Shown here in pieces: positions 1 through 7,765 of a stretch of 33,045 nucleotides of DNA. Every line of letters starts with the position of its first letter. The first letter of the stretch is position 1. The position numbers and the translations under genes were made by a program. Source of the stretch: Bacteroidales bacterium (lineage in GTDB: Bacteria > Bacteroidota > Bacteroidia > Bacteroidales > WCHB1-69); NCBI GenBank assembly GCA_031286285.1, contig JAITUN010000010.1, forward strand, positions 1 to 33,045, given 5' to 3'. Under the pieces are notes generated by a model. That model searched no databases, was not told where the DNA came from, and worked only from the letters and a program-made list of their open reading frames with translations.

Positions 1-180
1 GTTATTGAAAACTCGCTTGATATGAGTATGTATCTGTTGTACGATGCCAACGTTGCTACTGTACAGGGAGTTGCTTTTGGAGACGACAACTGCATTCGCT
101 TATCCTACGCCACCGACGAAAAAGCGCTGATAGAAGCCTGCCGCCGAATTAGTGAAGCAGTGGAAAAGTTAAGGGTTTAG
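1..180 (+). CDS. PLP-dependent aminotransferase (aspartate aminotransferase-like), 3' end only
   Basis: The first 60 codons are an open frame ending in TAG, cut by the left edge of the window. The visible 59 residues contain GDDNCIRLSYATDE followed by a helix ending ISEAVEKL. This is the usual C-terminal end of class I aspartate/aromatic aminotransferases, where the small domain closes over the PLP site. The catalytic lysine and the rest of the large domain lie outside the window, so substrate cannot be decided. It is on the same strand as mrdA, 43 bases upstream, with no terminator or clear promoter between them. Confidence 0.8.
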   Translation, partial: VIENSLDMSMYLLYDANVATVQGVAFGDDNCIRLSYATDEKALIEACRRISEAVEKLRV

Positions 181-223
181 AACTCTGATTTGCGTTTTCC
201 AACAAAAGAAAGTAGAAAAATAG

Positions 224-2023
224 ATGGACAAACATTATCGCATTATTACATATATCGTTATTTGTGTAACACTCATATTTTTATTGCGGTTGTTTCAATT
301 GCAGGTATTGGATTCGTCGTATAAAGAATCGGCAGAAAAGAACGCGTTACGCAGAATTACAGAACACCCCGCCCGCGGGTTGATTTACGATAGAAACGAT
401 TCGTTATTAGTATATAACGATGCCGCTTACGATTTGATGGTAGTACCAAACGAAATGAGAGAGTTTGATACAACAGACTTGTGCAGGATATTGGATATCA
501 GTAAGGAAGAATTATTGAAACGCATTGAAAAAGCAAGAAATTATTCAAAGATGATTCCTTCGTTAGTGGCGCAACAAATGTCGAAAGCCAATTATGGCTA
601 CTTGCAGGAAAAAATGTATAAATTTCCGGGTTTTTTTGTGCAAAACAGAACGTTGCGTCATTATCCGAAATCTATTGCAGCACATATTCTAGGATATGTG
701 GGCGAGGTGGACCCCAAAATTTTGGAAGATGACGAGTATTACCAATTGGGTGATTATGTAGGGATTAGCGGTATTGAAAAAGCCTATGAACAGGAGCTGC
801 GTGGTACAAAAGGGAAAAGAATTGTTTTGGTTGATGTACATAATAGAGAACGAGGAAGTTACAAAGATGGCGAAGAAGATGAACCTGCAATTCAAGGTCT
901 CTCGTTGTGGAGTACTATTGATATGCAACTGCAAGAGTATGGAGAAAAACTGATGGAAAACAAACGCGGAAGCATTGTGGCAATTGAACCGGCTACAGGA
1001 GAGATTCTCTGTATTGTTTCTATGCCTTCTTACGATCCGAATTTGTTGGTGGGAAGAGCACGTAGTAAAAATTATAATGACTTGATGAACGATACAAAAC
1101 GACTCCCCTTGTTTAATCGTGCGTTGATGGCAATGTATCCCCCGGGATCTACTTTCAAATTGGCTAACGGTCTTATTGCATTACAAGAAGAAGTCATCAC
1201 ACCGAGTACAAGATATTCCTGTGGAGGTGGATATAATATGGGGTCGCATACCGTAAAATGTCACCCACATCCCGGTCCGGCAGACTTAATATATGCTATT
1301 GCAACATCTTGTAACGCCTATTTTTGTAGAGCGTATTACAATATCCTATCAAATAGAAAGAAATATAAAACAATACAAGAATCTTATCAAGCTTGGAAAG
1401 ACTACATTAATGCTTTGGGGTTTGGAGTAAAATTTAATACAGATTTGCCTTACGAATTGAGAGGGATTATTCCCAGTGTAGAATTTTTCGACCAGCGTTA
1501 CCATAAATCATGGAATGGAAACTCAGTAGTTTCTATGGGAATAGGACAAGGAGAAGCTGCTGTTACCCCTATTCAAATGGCAAACTTTGTGGCGATAATT
1601 GCCAACCGAGGCTTTTATTATAAACCACACGTAATAAAAGCAATAGGCACAAAAGATTCCCTTAACACACGTTATTCCGAAAAAATTGATTGTGGTATTA
1701 ATAAAAAGTATTTTGACGCTATTATAGAAGGAATGGAACAAGCGGTATTAGCCGGAACAGCAAGAAGTGTACAAATTCCGGGAATTAAACTGTTGGCAAA
1801 AACGGGTACGGCGCAAAATCCTCACGGAAAAGATCACTCGGTTTTTGTGTGCATTGCGCCTAAGGATGAACCAAAAATTGTAGTATTTTGTTTGGTAGAA
1901 AACGGCGGCTTTGGCGCTACTGTAGCAGCTCCTATTGCAAGCTTGATTACGGAGTTTTATCTGAACCGTGAAGTGAAAAGAAATGATTTGGAACAACGTA
2001 TAGTCTCAATGTCAACTTTATAG
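224..2023 (+). CDS. mrdA: Penicillin-binding protein 2 (elongasome transpeptidase)
   Basis: This is a peptidoglycan DD-transpeptidase of the rod/elongation complex, anchored in the inner membrane and acting in the periplasm. The 599 residues show one N-terminal membrane helix (about 7-27) and a PBP dimerisation domain (about 45-215, with RGLIYDRN near 51). A transpeptidase domain then carries all three class B motifs: S309-T-F-K312 in PPGSTFK, S362-C-N364, and K526-T-G528. The length is normal for the family. The rodA start codon follows only 3 bases after the stop, so the pair is almost certainly co-transcribed and works as the PBP2/RodA synthase. No strong Shine-Dalgarno sequence is visible, which is usual for the phylum. 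Confidence 0.96.
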   Translation: MDKHYRIITYIVICVTLIFLLRLFQLQVLDSSYKESAEKNALRRITEHPARGLIYDRNDSLLVYNDAAYDLMVVPNEMREFDTTDLCRILDISKEELLKRIEKARNYSKMIPSLVAQQMSKANYGYLQEKMYKFPGFFVQNRTLRHYPKSIAAHILGYVGEVDPKILEDDEYYQLGDYVGISGIEKAYEQELRGTKGKRIVLVDVHNRERGSYKDGEEDEPAIQGLSLWSTIDMQLQEYGEKLMENKRGSIVAIEPATGEILCIVSMPSYDPNLLVGRARSKNYNDLMNDTKRLPLFNRALMAMYPPGSTFKLANGLIALQEEVITPSTRYSCGGGYNMGSHTVKCHPHPGPADLIYAIATSCNAYFCRAYYNILSNRKKYKTIQESYQAWKDYINALGFGVKFNTDLPYELRGIIPSVEFFDQRYHKSWNGNSVVSMGIGQGEAAVTPIQMANFVAIIANRGFYYKPHVIKAIGTKDSLNTRYSEKIDCGINKKYFDAIIEGMEQAVLAGTARSVQIPGIKLLAKTGTAQNPHGKDHSVFVCIAPKDEPKIVVFCLVENGGFGATVAAPIASLITEFYLNREVKRNDLEQRIVSMSTL

Positions 2024-2026
2024 ATT

Positions 2027-3277
2027 ATGATTAAAGAAGTATCTCTTGGCGGTTCAAATAAATTTGATATACCATTAATTTTGTACTTTTTTGCATTATT
2101 ATTAGTGGGTTGGCTTACTATTTTTTCTACTTCTTACAATCCTGCAGCCGAAGATTTTTTTAGCATGAGTAATGCTTATACACGACAACTTGTATTTATA
2201 GGTTCATCTTTCGTTATTGCTATAGTTATTCTCTTATTGAAAGGTCAGTATTACTCATTTTTGGCATATCCGATATATCTGTTTTGTTTGTTGTTGATGA
2301 TTTTAGTACTCTTTTTCGGAACGGAGATTTCGGGCGCTCATGCCTGGATTAAAATTGGAAATTTCAGCATACAGCCCACAGAGTTTTGTAAATTAGGAGC
2401 CGCATTAGCCTTTGCAAAATTCTTTAGTGAAGGAAAGACATCACAACAAAAAAGAAACATGTGGCTTGTTGCTTTTGTCTTGCTATTGATTCCTGTTTTT
2501 ATTATTATGCTTCAAAAAGATACAGGTTCTGCTTTAGTGTTTTTTTCTTTTATTCTTTTGTTTTATAGAATTGGATTAACAGGTTGGATATTGGTAGTAG
2601 GAGGAACTTCTGCCGCACTTTTTTTGTTTACATTATATTTGAATGAAATATATGCCGTAACTCTTGTTACCGCTGTTTTTATTATTTTTTGGGTTTTGAA
2701 TAGAAAAAGCAAAAAGAAATTAGTTAGAAATGCTTTCGTTTTTTTCCTTGCACTTATTTTCATTGCAGGTGTTAATTGGGGCTACAACAATATGTTACAA
2801 ATACACCAAAAAACACGTATTGATACTTTATTAGGAAAAGTTGATGACCCGCAAGGTGCAGATTTCAATCTGAATCAATCTAAAATAGCTATTGGCTCAG
2901 GCGGATGGGTAGGAAAAGGATACCGACATGGAACGCAAACCAAACTTAACTTTGTTCCAGAGCAACATACCGACTTTATTTTCTGCGGTATTGGAGAAGA
3001 GTGGGGGTTCTTGGGTAGTATAACAGTATGTTTGCTATTTCTTGGATTAGTATTGAGAATTTTTCAACTTTCTGAACGACAGCGAGATCCGTTTTCAAAA
3101 TACTATGGATACGGTATTGCAGGAATTATCTTCTTTCACTTTTTTATTAACATAGGAATGACCATTGGCTTATTGCCTATTATTGGGATTCCATTGCCAT
3201 TAATTAGCTATGGGGGATCATCGTTATGGGCATTTACCATAATGATTTTTGTGTTTGTAAAATTAGATAATAGGTAG
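2027..3277 (+). CDS. rodA: RodA, SEDS-family peptidoglycan glycosyltransferase
   Basis: This is a polytopic inner-membrane enzyme of 416 residues that polymerises lipid II into glycan strands as partner of PBP2. About ten hydrophobic segments are visible. Family signatures are ISGAHAWIKI (about 102-111), the stretch QPTEFCKLG (116-124), EQHTDFIF (312-319, with Asp316 at the position of the conserved essential aspartate of SEDS proteins), and PLISYGGSS near residues 391-399. It follows mrdA by 3 bases. It ends one base before the stop of the convergent trmD, with no terminator hairpin in between, so the two transcripts probably overlap at their 3' ends. Confidence 0.95.
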   Translation: MIKEVSLGGSNKFDIPLILYFFALLLVGWLTIFSTSYNPAAEDFFSMSNAYTRQLVFIGSSFVIAIVILLLKGQYYSFLAYPIYLFCLLLMILVLFFGTEISGAHAWIKIGNFSIQPTEFCKLGAALAFAKFFSEGKTSQQKRNMWLVAFVLLLIPVFIIMLQKDTGSALVFFSFILLFYRIGLTGWILVVGGTSAALFLFTLYLNEIYAVTLVTAVFIIFWVLNRKSKKKLVRNAFVFFLALIFIAGVNWGYNNMLQIHQKTRIDTLLGKVDDPQGADFNLNQSKIAIGSGGWVGKGYRHGTQTKLNFVPEQHTDFIFCGIGEEWGFLGSITVCLLFLGLVLRIFQLSERQRDPFSKYYGYGIAGIIFFHFFINIGMTIGLLPIIGIPLPLISYGGSSLWAFTIMIFVFVKLDNR

Positions 3278-3278
3278 A

Positions 3279-3956
3279 TTAATATAAATCAGGTCTTCTT
3301 AATTTTGTCTTTTTCAACTGCTGTTCGAAGCGCCAATCTGAGATATTTTTTTCGTGGCCGGACAGAAGAACATCGGGAACTTTATGTCCTAAATAATCCG
3401 CCGGACGTGTGTAAACCGGCGGAGAGAGGAGCCCGTTCTGGTAAGAATCGGTCAGAGCGGAAGATTCATCGTTAAGTACTCCGGGGATAATCCGTACAAT
3501 AGCATCAACCACAGCCATAGCGGCAATCTCACCACCGGATAAGACGTAATCGCCAATACTAATTTCTTCTGTAATAAACAGTTCTCGCACCCGTTCATCC
3601 ACACCTTTATAATGTCCGCAGAGAATCATAATATTCTGATATAATGATAGTTGGTTTGCTTTCGATTGGTTAAATGTTTTCCCGTCGGGCGCCATAAAAA
3701 TTAGGGAATTATATTTTCGTTCCGATTTTAGCTTTTCAATGCAGCGGGCAATAGGCTCAACCATCATGACCATTCCGGCTCCACCTCCAAAAGGATAATC
3801 ATCAACGCGTTTGTGTTTATCTAAAGTGTAATCACGAATATTGTGAATATTCAGTTCAATTAGGTTTCTATCCACTGCTTTTTTAATGATGGACTCTTCA
3901 AAAACACCATGAAACATTTTCGGAAAAAGGGTTAGGATGTCAATTCTTAATTTCAT
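3279..3956 (-). CDS. trmD: tRNA (guanine37-N1)-methyltransferase TrmD
   Basis: This SPOUT-class enzyme methylates G37 next to the anticodon using S-adenosylmethionine, which prevents +1 frameshifting. The 225 residues are the normal length. Visible motifs are the N-terminal IDILTLFPKMF, the loop YPFGGGAGMVM (54-64), and the trefoil-knot cofactor site made of LCGHYKGVDERV (112-123) and SIGDYVLSGGEIAAM (133-147). The C-terminal part contains LLSPPVYTRP (176-185). It lies 4 bases downstream of the O-methyltransferase gene on the same strand, so the two probably form an operon. Confidence 0.96.
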   Translation of the reverse strand: MKLRIDILTLFPKMFHGVFEESIIKKAVDRNLIELNIHNIRDYTLDKHKRVDDYPFGGGAGMVMMVEPIARCIEKLKSERKYNSLIFMAPDGKTFNQSKANQLSLYQNIMILCGHYKGVDERVRELFITEEISIGDYVLSGGEIAAMAVVDAIVRIIPGVLNDESSALTDSYQNGLLSPPVYTRPADYLGHKVPDVLLSGHEKNISDWRFEQQLKKTKLRRPDLY

Positions 3957-3960
3957 ATCA

Positions 3961-4602
3961 TTATAATTTTTCTATTAAAAGCAAACCATCTCGTACCGGC
4001 AAAAGTAAATTTTCTACTCGGGTATCGTTTTGAACAAAAATGTTAAACTCCATAATAGCCTTGGTTTCTTCATCAATTTCTGTATCGATTTCAACCACTT
4101 TCCCATCCCACAACACATTATCTGCTAATATAACTCCCCCTTTTCTAACATTTTGTAAAACCATTTCGTAATATTTCAAGTATTCTGTTTTTTCAGCGTC
4201 TATAAAAACGATATCCCAAATTTTGCTTAAAGTTGGAATAATTTCTAAAGCGTTTCCGAGGTGCAAATGCAGCTTGCTTTTATGTTCCGATATATTGAAA
4301 TATTTAGTAATCATCTCTTCCAATTCTTCTTCAATCTCTATGGTGTGCAGTTCGCCGTTTTCCTGTAATCCTTCCGCCAAACACAAAGCAGAATAACCTG
4401 TAAAAGTTCCTATTTCAAGAATATTTACCGGTTTAAGCATCTTTGAAATCATGCTCAAAAGCCTCCCTTGCAATTGACCCGAAAGCATCCGCGGACGCAG
4501 TGTTTTAATATGGGTTTCCCGATTTAGTCGATAAAGCAAATCACTTTCACAAGTTGTATGTGCTTCGCAATAAAATTCTAATTGTTCTGAAAAAGGATAC
4601 AT
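3961..4602 (-). CDS. Class I SAM-dependent O-methyltransferase (COG4122/CCoAOMT-like)
   Basis: This is a 213-residue cytoplasmic methyltransferase of the catechol/caffeoyl-CoA O-methyltransferase family. The SAM-binding motif ILEIGTFTGYSALCLAEG (61-78) is intact. FIDAEK (133-138) and ADNVLW (160-165) supply the acidic and Asn residues that bind the divalent metal in this family. The natural substrate is not known for most bacterial members and cannot be inferred here. It is first in a two-gene unit with trmD. Its upstream region is shared with the divergent DUF1343 gene, and no TAnnTTTG box was found for the minus direction. Confidence 0.88.
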   Translation of the reverse strand: MYPFSEQLEFYCEAHTTCESDLLYRLNRETHIKTLRPRMLSGQLQGRLLSMISKMLKPVNILEIGTFTGYSALCLAEGLQENGELHTIEIEEELEEMITKYFNISEHKSKLHLHLGNALEIIPTLSKIWDIVFIDAEKTEYLKYYEMVLQNVRKGGVILADNVLWDGKVVEIDTEIDEETKAIMEFNIFVQNDTRVENLLLPVRDGLLLIEKL

Positions 4603-4646
4603 AATTTTTTTAAAAAATTAAAAAATTAAAGTTCAGTCTTTCAATC

Positions 4647-4702
4647 CTTCTAACTTCTAACTTCTGGCTTCTAACTTCTAACTTTTGGCTTCATACTTCT
4701 AA
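4647..4702. repeat. Eight-copy degenerate heptamer tandem array (CTTCTAA type)
   Basis: Eight back-to-back 7-base units run without a gap. CTTCTAA is exact at 4647, 4654, 4668, 4675 and 4696. The other units are CTTCTGG at 4661, CTTTTGG at 4682 and CTTCATA at 4689. The array lies between the divergent O-methyltransferase and DUF1343 genes. It overlaps the promoter: the -33 TTTG box of the DUF1343 gene is part of the CTTTTGG unit, and two further units lie between -33 and -7. Confidence 0.9.
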
Positions 4703-4715
4703 ATTTCTATTTTTG
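4684..4715 (+). promoter_or_regulatory. Bacteroidota-type promoter for the DUF1343 gene
   Basis: TTTG at 4684-4687 and TATTTTTG at 4708-4715 match the -33 TTTG / -7 TAnnTTTG consensus exactly, with a 20-base spacer. The start codon at 4735 lies 19 bases after the -7 box, so the leader would be very short. The spacer holds two heptamer repeat units. Confidence 0.75.
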
Positions 4716-4734
4716 CCGCGAAATAAACATTTTT

Positions 4735-5904
4735 ATGAAAAAACAGCTTTTGTTCTCGTTTTATTTTCTTTTTTATTCGTTTTTTTTGTCAGCGCAAATT
4801 ATTACCGGTGCGGAACAGACAGAGAGATATTTTCCCTTATTACAGCAAAAAAGAGTAGGGGTTTGCTTCAACCCAACCTCTGTGATTGGAAAAACCCATT
4901 TAGTAGATACCTTAGTAGCCTCAAATATTAATGTAGTGATAATCTTTGCGCCCGAACACGGTTTTCGTGGTGAGGCAGAAGCGGGAGCAACCATCCAATC
5001 CTCTATGGATGCTAAAACCGGAATCCCTATCGTTTCTTTGTACGGAAAAAATAAAAAACCAACGCAAGAACAACTTAAAGATATTGAGACTATTGTTTTC
5101 GATATTCAAGACGTTGGATGCAGGTTTTTTACCTATATCTCTACTTTGCACTACGTAATGGAAGCAGCGGCTGCTGCAAAAATTCCTCTGCTTATTTTAG
5201 ACCGCCCAAACCCGAACGGATATTTTGTAGATGGTCCTCTGTTGGAAGAAAAATACAAATCGTTTGTGGGAATGCACCCAGTACCCATTGTGCATGGAAT
5301 GACCATTGGAGAATACGCTCAGATGATTAACGGAGAAAAATGGTTAGATAATAATCTTGTTTGCGAATTGCAAGTTATTGAATGTGAAAACTACACACAC
5401 AGAAGTAGATACAGTTTGCCTATAAAACCCTCTCCTAATTTAGGCTCAGACGAAGCAATCTATTTGTATCCTTCATTGTGTCTTTTTGAAGGTACTGATG
5501 TTAGTTTGGGGCGCGGCACATCCACGCCGTTTCAAATATTCGGACATCCCAATTTAACTATTGGCGACTTTTACTTTACCCCAGAACCTATTAAAGGCGT
5601 TTCGGAGAATCCACCCCAAAAAGGAAACAAATGCAGAGGATTTGATTTGACAAGTTATGCTACAAAAAACCTTAAAGATGATAATTCAGTCAATATTTCG
5701 TATCTGATAAATGCTTATAATCACTTTCCTAAAGAGATGATTTTTTTTACCAATCCTGATTTTTTTGACAAATTAGCCGGAAACTCGACTTTGCGTTGGC
5801 AGATTATCAACGGCAGAACCGAAGAGAAGATTCGCGCCTCGTGGCAGCCTGCGTTGGAAGACTTTAAAAAAATAAGAAGAAAATATTTAATTTACCTTGA
5901 ATAA
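4735..5904 (+). CDS. namZ: DUF1343 protein, NamZ-like exo-beta-N-acetylmuramidase (GH171)
   Basis: The family trims terminal N-acetylmuramic acid from peptidoglycan fragments and has been studied in Bacillus (YbbC) and Tannerella. The 389-residue product starts with a signal peptide (MKKQLLF, then a hydrophobic core, with likely cleavage after FLSA near residue 20). Family landmarks are the segment RVGVCFNPTSV, then APEHGFRGEAEAGA, FDIQDVGCRFFTYISTL and LDRPNP, with GTDVSLGRGTSTPFQ further on. It is probably periplasmic and used for cell-wall recycling. Its stop overlaps a possible TTG start of the next gene, so the PAP2 gene is likely translated from the same message. The symbol is given by family similarity only. 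Confidence 0.88.
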   Translation: MKKQLLFSFYFLFYSFFLSAQIITGAEQTERYFPLLQQKRVGVCFNPTSVIGKTHLVDTLVASNINVVIIFAPEHGFRGEAEAGATIQSSMDAKTGIPIVSLYGKNKKPTQEQLKDIETIVFDIQDVGCRFFTYISTLHYVMEAAAAAKIPLLILDRPNPNGYFVDGPLLEEKYKSFVGMHPVPIVHGMTIGEYAQMINGEKWLDNNLVCELQVIECENYTHRSRYSLPIKPSPNLGSDEAIYLYPSLCLFEGTDVSLGRGTSTPFQIFGHPNLTIGDFYFTPEPIKGVSENPPQKGNKCRGFDLTSYATKNLKDDNSVNISYLINAYNHFPKEMIFFTNPDFFDKLAGNSTLRWQIINGRTEEKIRASWQPALEDFKKIRRKYLIYLE

Positions 5905-5905
5905 A

Positions 5906-6481
5906 ATGTTAGAAACCATTACCCATTGGGATACTGTTATTACGCTTTTCTTAAACGGACTTCACGCCTCGTGGTTAGATCCGATTATGTATTGGATTTC
6001 AAACCGCTATATTTGGATCCCGCTGTATGTTTTTGTATTAAGTATTACGATAATAAAATGGAAGAGAAGATCAATTTTTCTTGCACTCTTGCTTATTATA
6101 ACGATAACACTTTCTGACCAAAGTTGCAATTTGCTGAAAAATGGCACGAAACGTTTGCGCCCGAGTCACAATATAGAGTTGGAGCAAAAAATACACTTAG
6201 TTAAAAACTCTGATGGAGAGTTATATCGTTCCGGGCAGCCGTTTGGTTTTCCCTCCGCGCATGCCGCCAATGCGATGGTATTTGCCCTATTTGTCTTCTT
6301 CTTTGTCGGCAAAAGGAATACGTGGGTGTTGATTGCCATCTTCTTCTGGGCAGCGTTGTTGGGCTACAGTAGAATATATCTTGGTGTGCATTATTGGTTG
6401 GATGTGGAGTGCGGATATTTTGTGGGGGCGGTTTGGGCATTGGGGATGTTGAAAGTTCAAAGTTTAATTTTAAAAATTTAA
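5906..6481 (+). CDS. PAP2-family membrane phosphatase
   Basis: This is a polytopic inner-membrane phosphatase of 191 residues, with the active site expected on the periplasmic face. The tripartite acid-phosphatase signature is complete: K78-x6-R85-P86, PSAH at 116-119, and S154-R155-x6-H162. Family members dephosphorylate undecaprenyl pyrophosphate, phosphatidylglycerol phosphate or lipid A, and the sequence does not tell these apart. I use the ATG at 5906. An in-frame TTG at 5897 would overlap the preceding stop and add only three residues. The upstream neighbour acts on cell wall, so undecaprenyl-phosphate recycling is a reasonable guess but no more. Confidence 0.85.
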   Translation: MLETITHWDTVITLFLNGLHASWLDPIMYWISNRYIWIPLYVFVLSITIIKWKRRSIFLALLLIITITLSDQSCNLLKNGTKRLRPSHNIELEQKIHLVKNSDGELYRSGQPFGFPSAHAANAMVFALFVFFFVGKRNTWVLIAIFFWAALLGYSRIYLGVHYWLDVECGYFVGAVWALGMLKVQSLILKI

Positions 6482-6493
6482 TAATTTAATAAT

Positions 6494-6535
6494 TAACCAC
6501 TAACCACTAACCACTAACCACTAACCACTAATCAC
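6494..6535. repeat. Six-copy heptamer tandem array (TAACCAC type)
   Basis: Five exact TAACCAC units (6494, 6501, 6508, 6515, 6522) are followed by one variant TAATCAC (6529). The array fills most of the 60 bases between the PAP2 stop and the M48 start codon at 6542. Because the period is 7 and each unit holds TAA, it places stop codons in all three forward frames. No promoter box is visible in the gap. Confidence 0.92.
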
Positions 6536-6541
6536 TAAAAA

Positions 6542-7765
6542 ATGTTCTTGTTTCCCCTCATCCTCGCCATCATCATTATCAGTTTTATTTTCGACCAGAT
6601 TGTTGATTATAAAAACGCTACTTGGTTTTCGAAACCGATTCCTCCTCTTCTTTCCGATGTTTATGACGCAGAAAAATATAAACAACAACAAAACTACAAG
6701 TGGGACAATTATCGTTTTGGCATCATTTCATCCTCTTTATCTTTTGTATTGATGCTGACGATGTTGTTGTGTAATGGTTTTGCATTTGTGAACCAGATTG
6801 TTTTTGAAATTACTGATTATAAAATACTCAGGACATTGCTCTTCTTTGGGATCTGTTCCGGCGCAATGTTTATTATATCCTTACCTTTTACTATTTATGA
6901 AACTTTTGTGATTGAGAAAAAATATGGTTTCAACACCACGACACTCAAAATATTTATTACGGACATCTTAAAATCAATATTATTGAGCATCATAATTGGA
7001 GGTACGTTACTCTCATTGATTGTGTATCTTTACATACTAACCACTACTTGGTTTTGGTTGTTGGCTTGGATTTCCATAACCGCTTTTTCGCTGTTTATGG
7101 GATTTTTTTATTCTACATGGATTGTGCCGCTCTTTAACAAACAGACATTGCTTGAAGAGGGAGAACTGAGAACTGCGATTTTGACTTTTGCCGATAAAGT
7201 GGGCTTTTCTATTTCAAATATTTTTATGATAGATGGTTCGAAACGCTCCACCAAAGCAAATGCATATTTTACCGGATTTGGAAAACACAAACGGATAGTG
7301 CTTTACGATACGTTAATAAAAGAGATGACTACTCATGAAGTGGTTGCCGTTCTTGCCCACGAAATTGGACATTTCAAGCACAAACATATTTACAAGTCTA
7401 TGATTTACGGAATAATCCAAATGGGAATCATGCTTTTCATATTTGGATATTTTGCATCAAGCAAAGAACTGTCGGAAGCATTGGGCGTAGAAGACCCTAC
7501 TTTTCATATTGCGTTAATTGCCTTTGTCATAATCTATTCGCCTGTTTCTATGGTTTTGGATATTTTTTCCAATATGCAGAGCCGAAAAAACGAATATCAA
7601 GCAGATGCATTTACCAAAAAACATGGTGTATCAGAACATCTCATCATTGCTTTGAAGAAATTGAGTTCTCAGAACATGAGCAACCTTACGCCTCATCCTT
7701 GGACTGTTTTTTTAGAATACTCTCATCCGCCTCTTGATGCAAGGGTTAGGTATCTAGAGGAATAG
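6542..7765 (+). CDS. M48-family zinc metalloprotease (Ste24/CAAX protease-like)
   Basis: This is a 407-residue integral membrane protease. Several hydrophobic helices precede and follow the catalytic motif. The zinc site is H273-E-I-G-H277, and the third ligand is Glu351 in RKNEYQADAF. The layout (long multi-spanning N-terminal half, NGSKRSTKANAYF-like segment before the zinc motif at about 231-243, C-terminal SHPPLDARVRYL) is that of the Ste24 branch rather than the shorter HtpX. Bacterial members are thought to act in membrane-protein quality control, and no prenylation role is implied. Its last 20 bases overlap the end of the convergent Fe-S oxidoreductase gene. Confidence 0.9.
   Translation: MFLFPLILAIIIISFIFDQIVDYKNATWFSKPIPPLLSDVYDAEKYKQQQNYKWDNYRFGIISSSLSFVLMLTMLLCNGFAFVNQIVFEITDYKILRTLLFFGICSGAMFIISLPFTIYETFVIEKKYGFNTTTLKIFITDILKSILLSIIIGGTLLSLIVYLYILTTTWFWLLAWISITAFSLFMGFFYSTWIVPLFNKQTLLEEGELRTAILTFADKVGFSISNIFMIDGSKRSTKANAYFTGFGKHKRIVLYDTLIKEMTTHEVVAVLAHEIGHFKHKHIYKSMIYGIIQMGIMLFIFGYFASSKELSEALGVEDPTFHIALIAFVIIYSPVSMVLDIFSNMQSRKNEYQADAFTKKHGVSEHLIIALKKLSSQNMSNLTPHPWTVFLEYSHPPLDARVRYLEE

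Noticed and set aside
4647-4702. CRISPR-like array
   Set aside because: Units are 7 bases with no spacers and no cas genes are nearby; it is a simple tandem repeat, as is 6494-6535.
7746-7765. Possible frame error at the M48/oxidoreductase overlap
   Set aside because: Both proteins end with plausible short tails, and a 20-base convergent overlap is unremarkable in this compact region.
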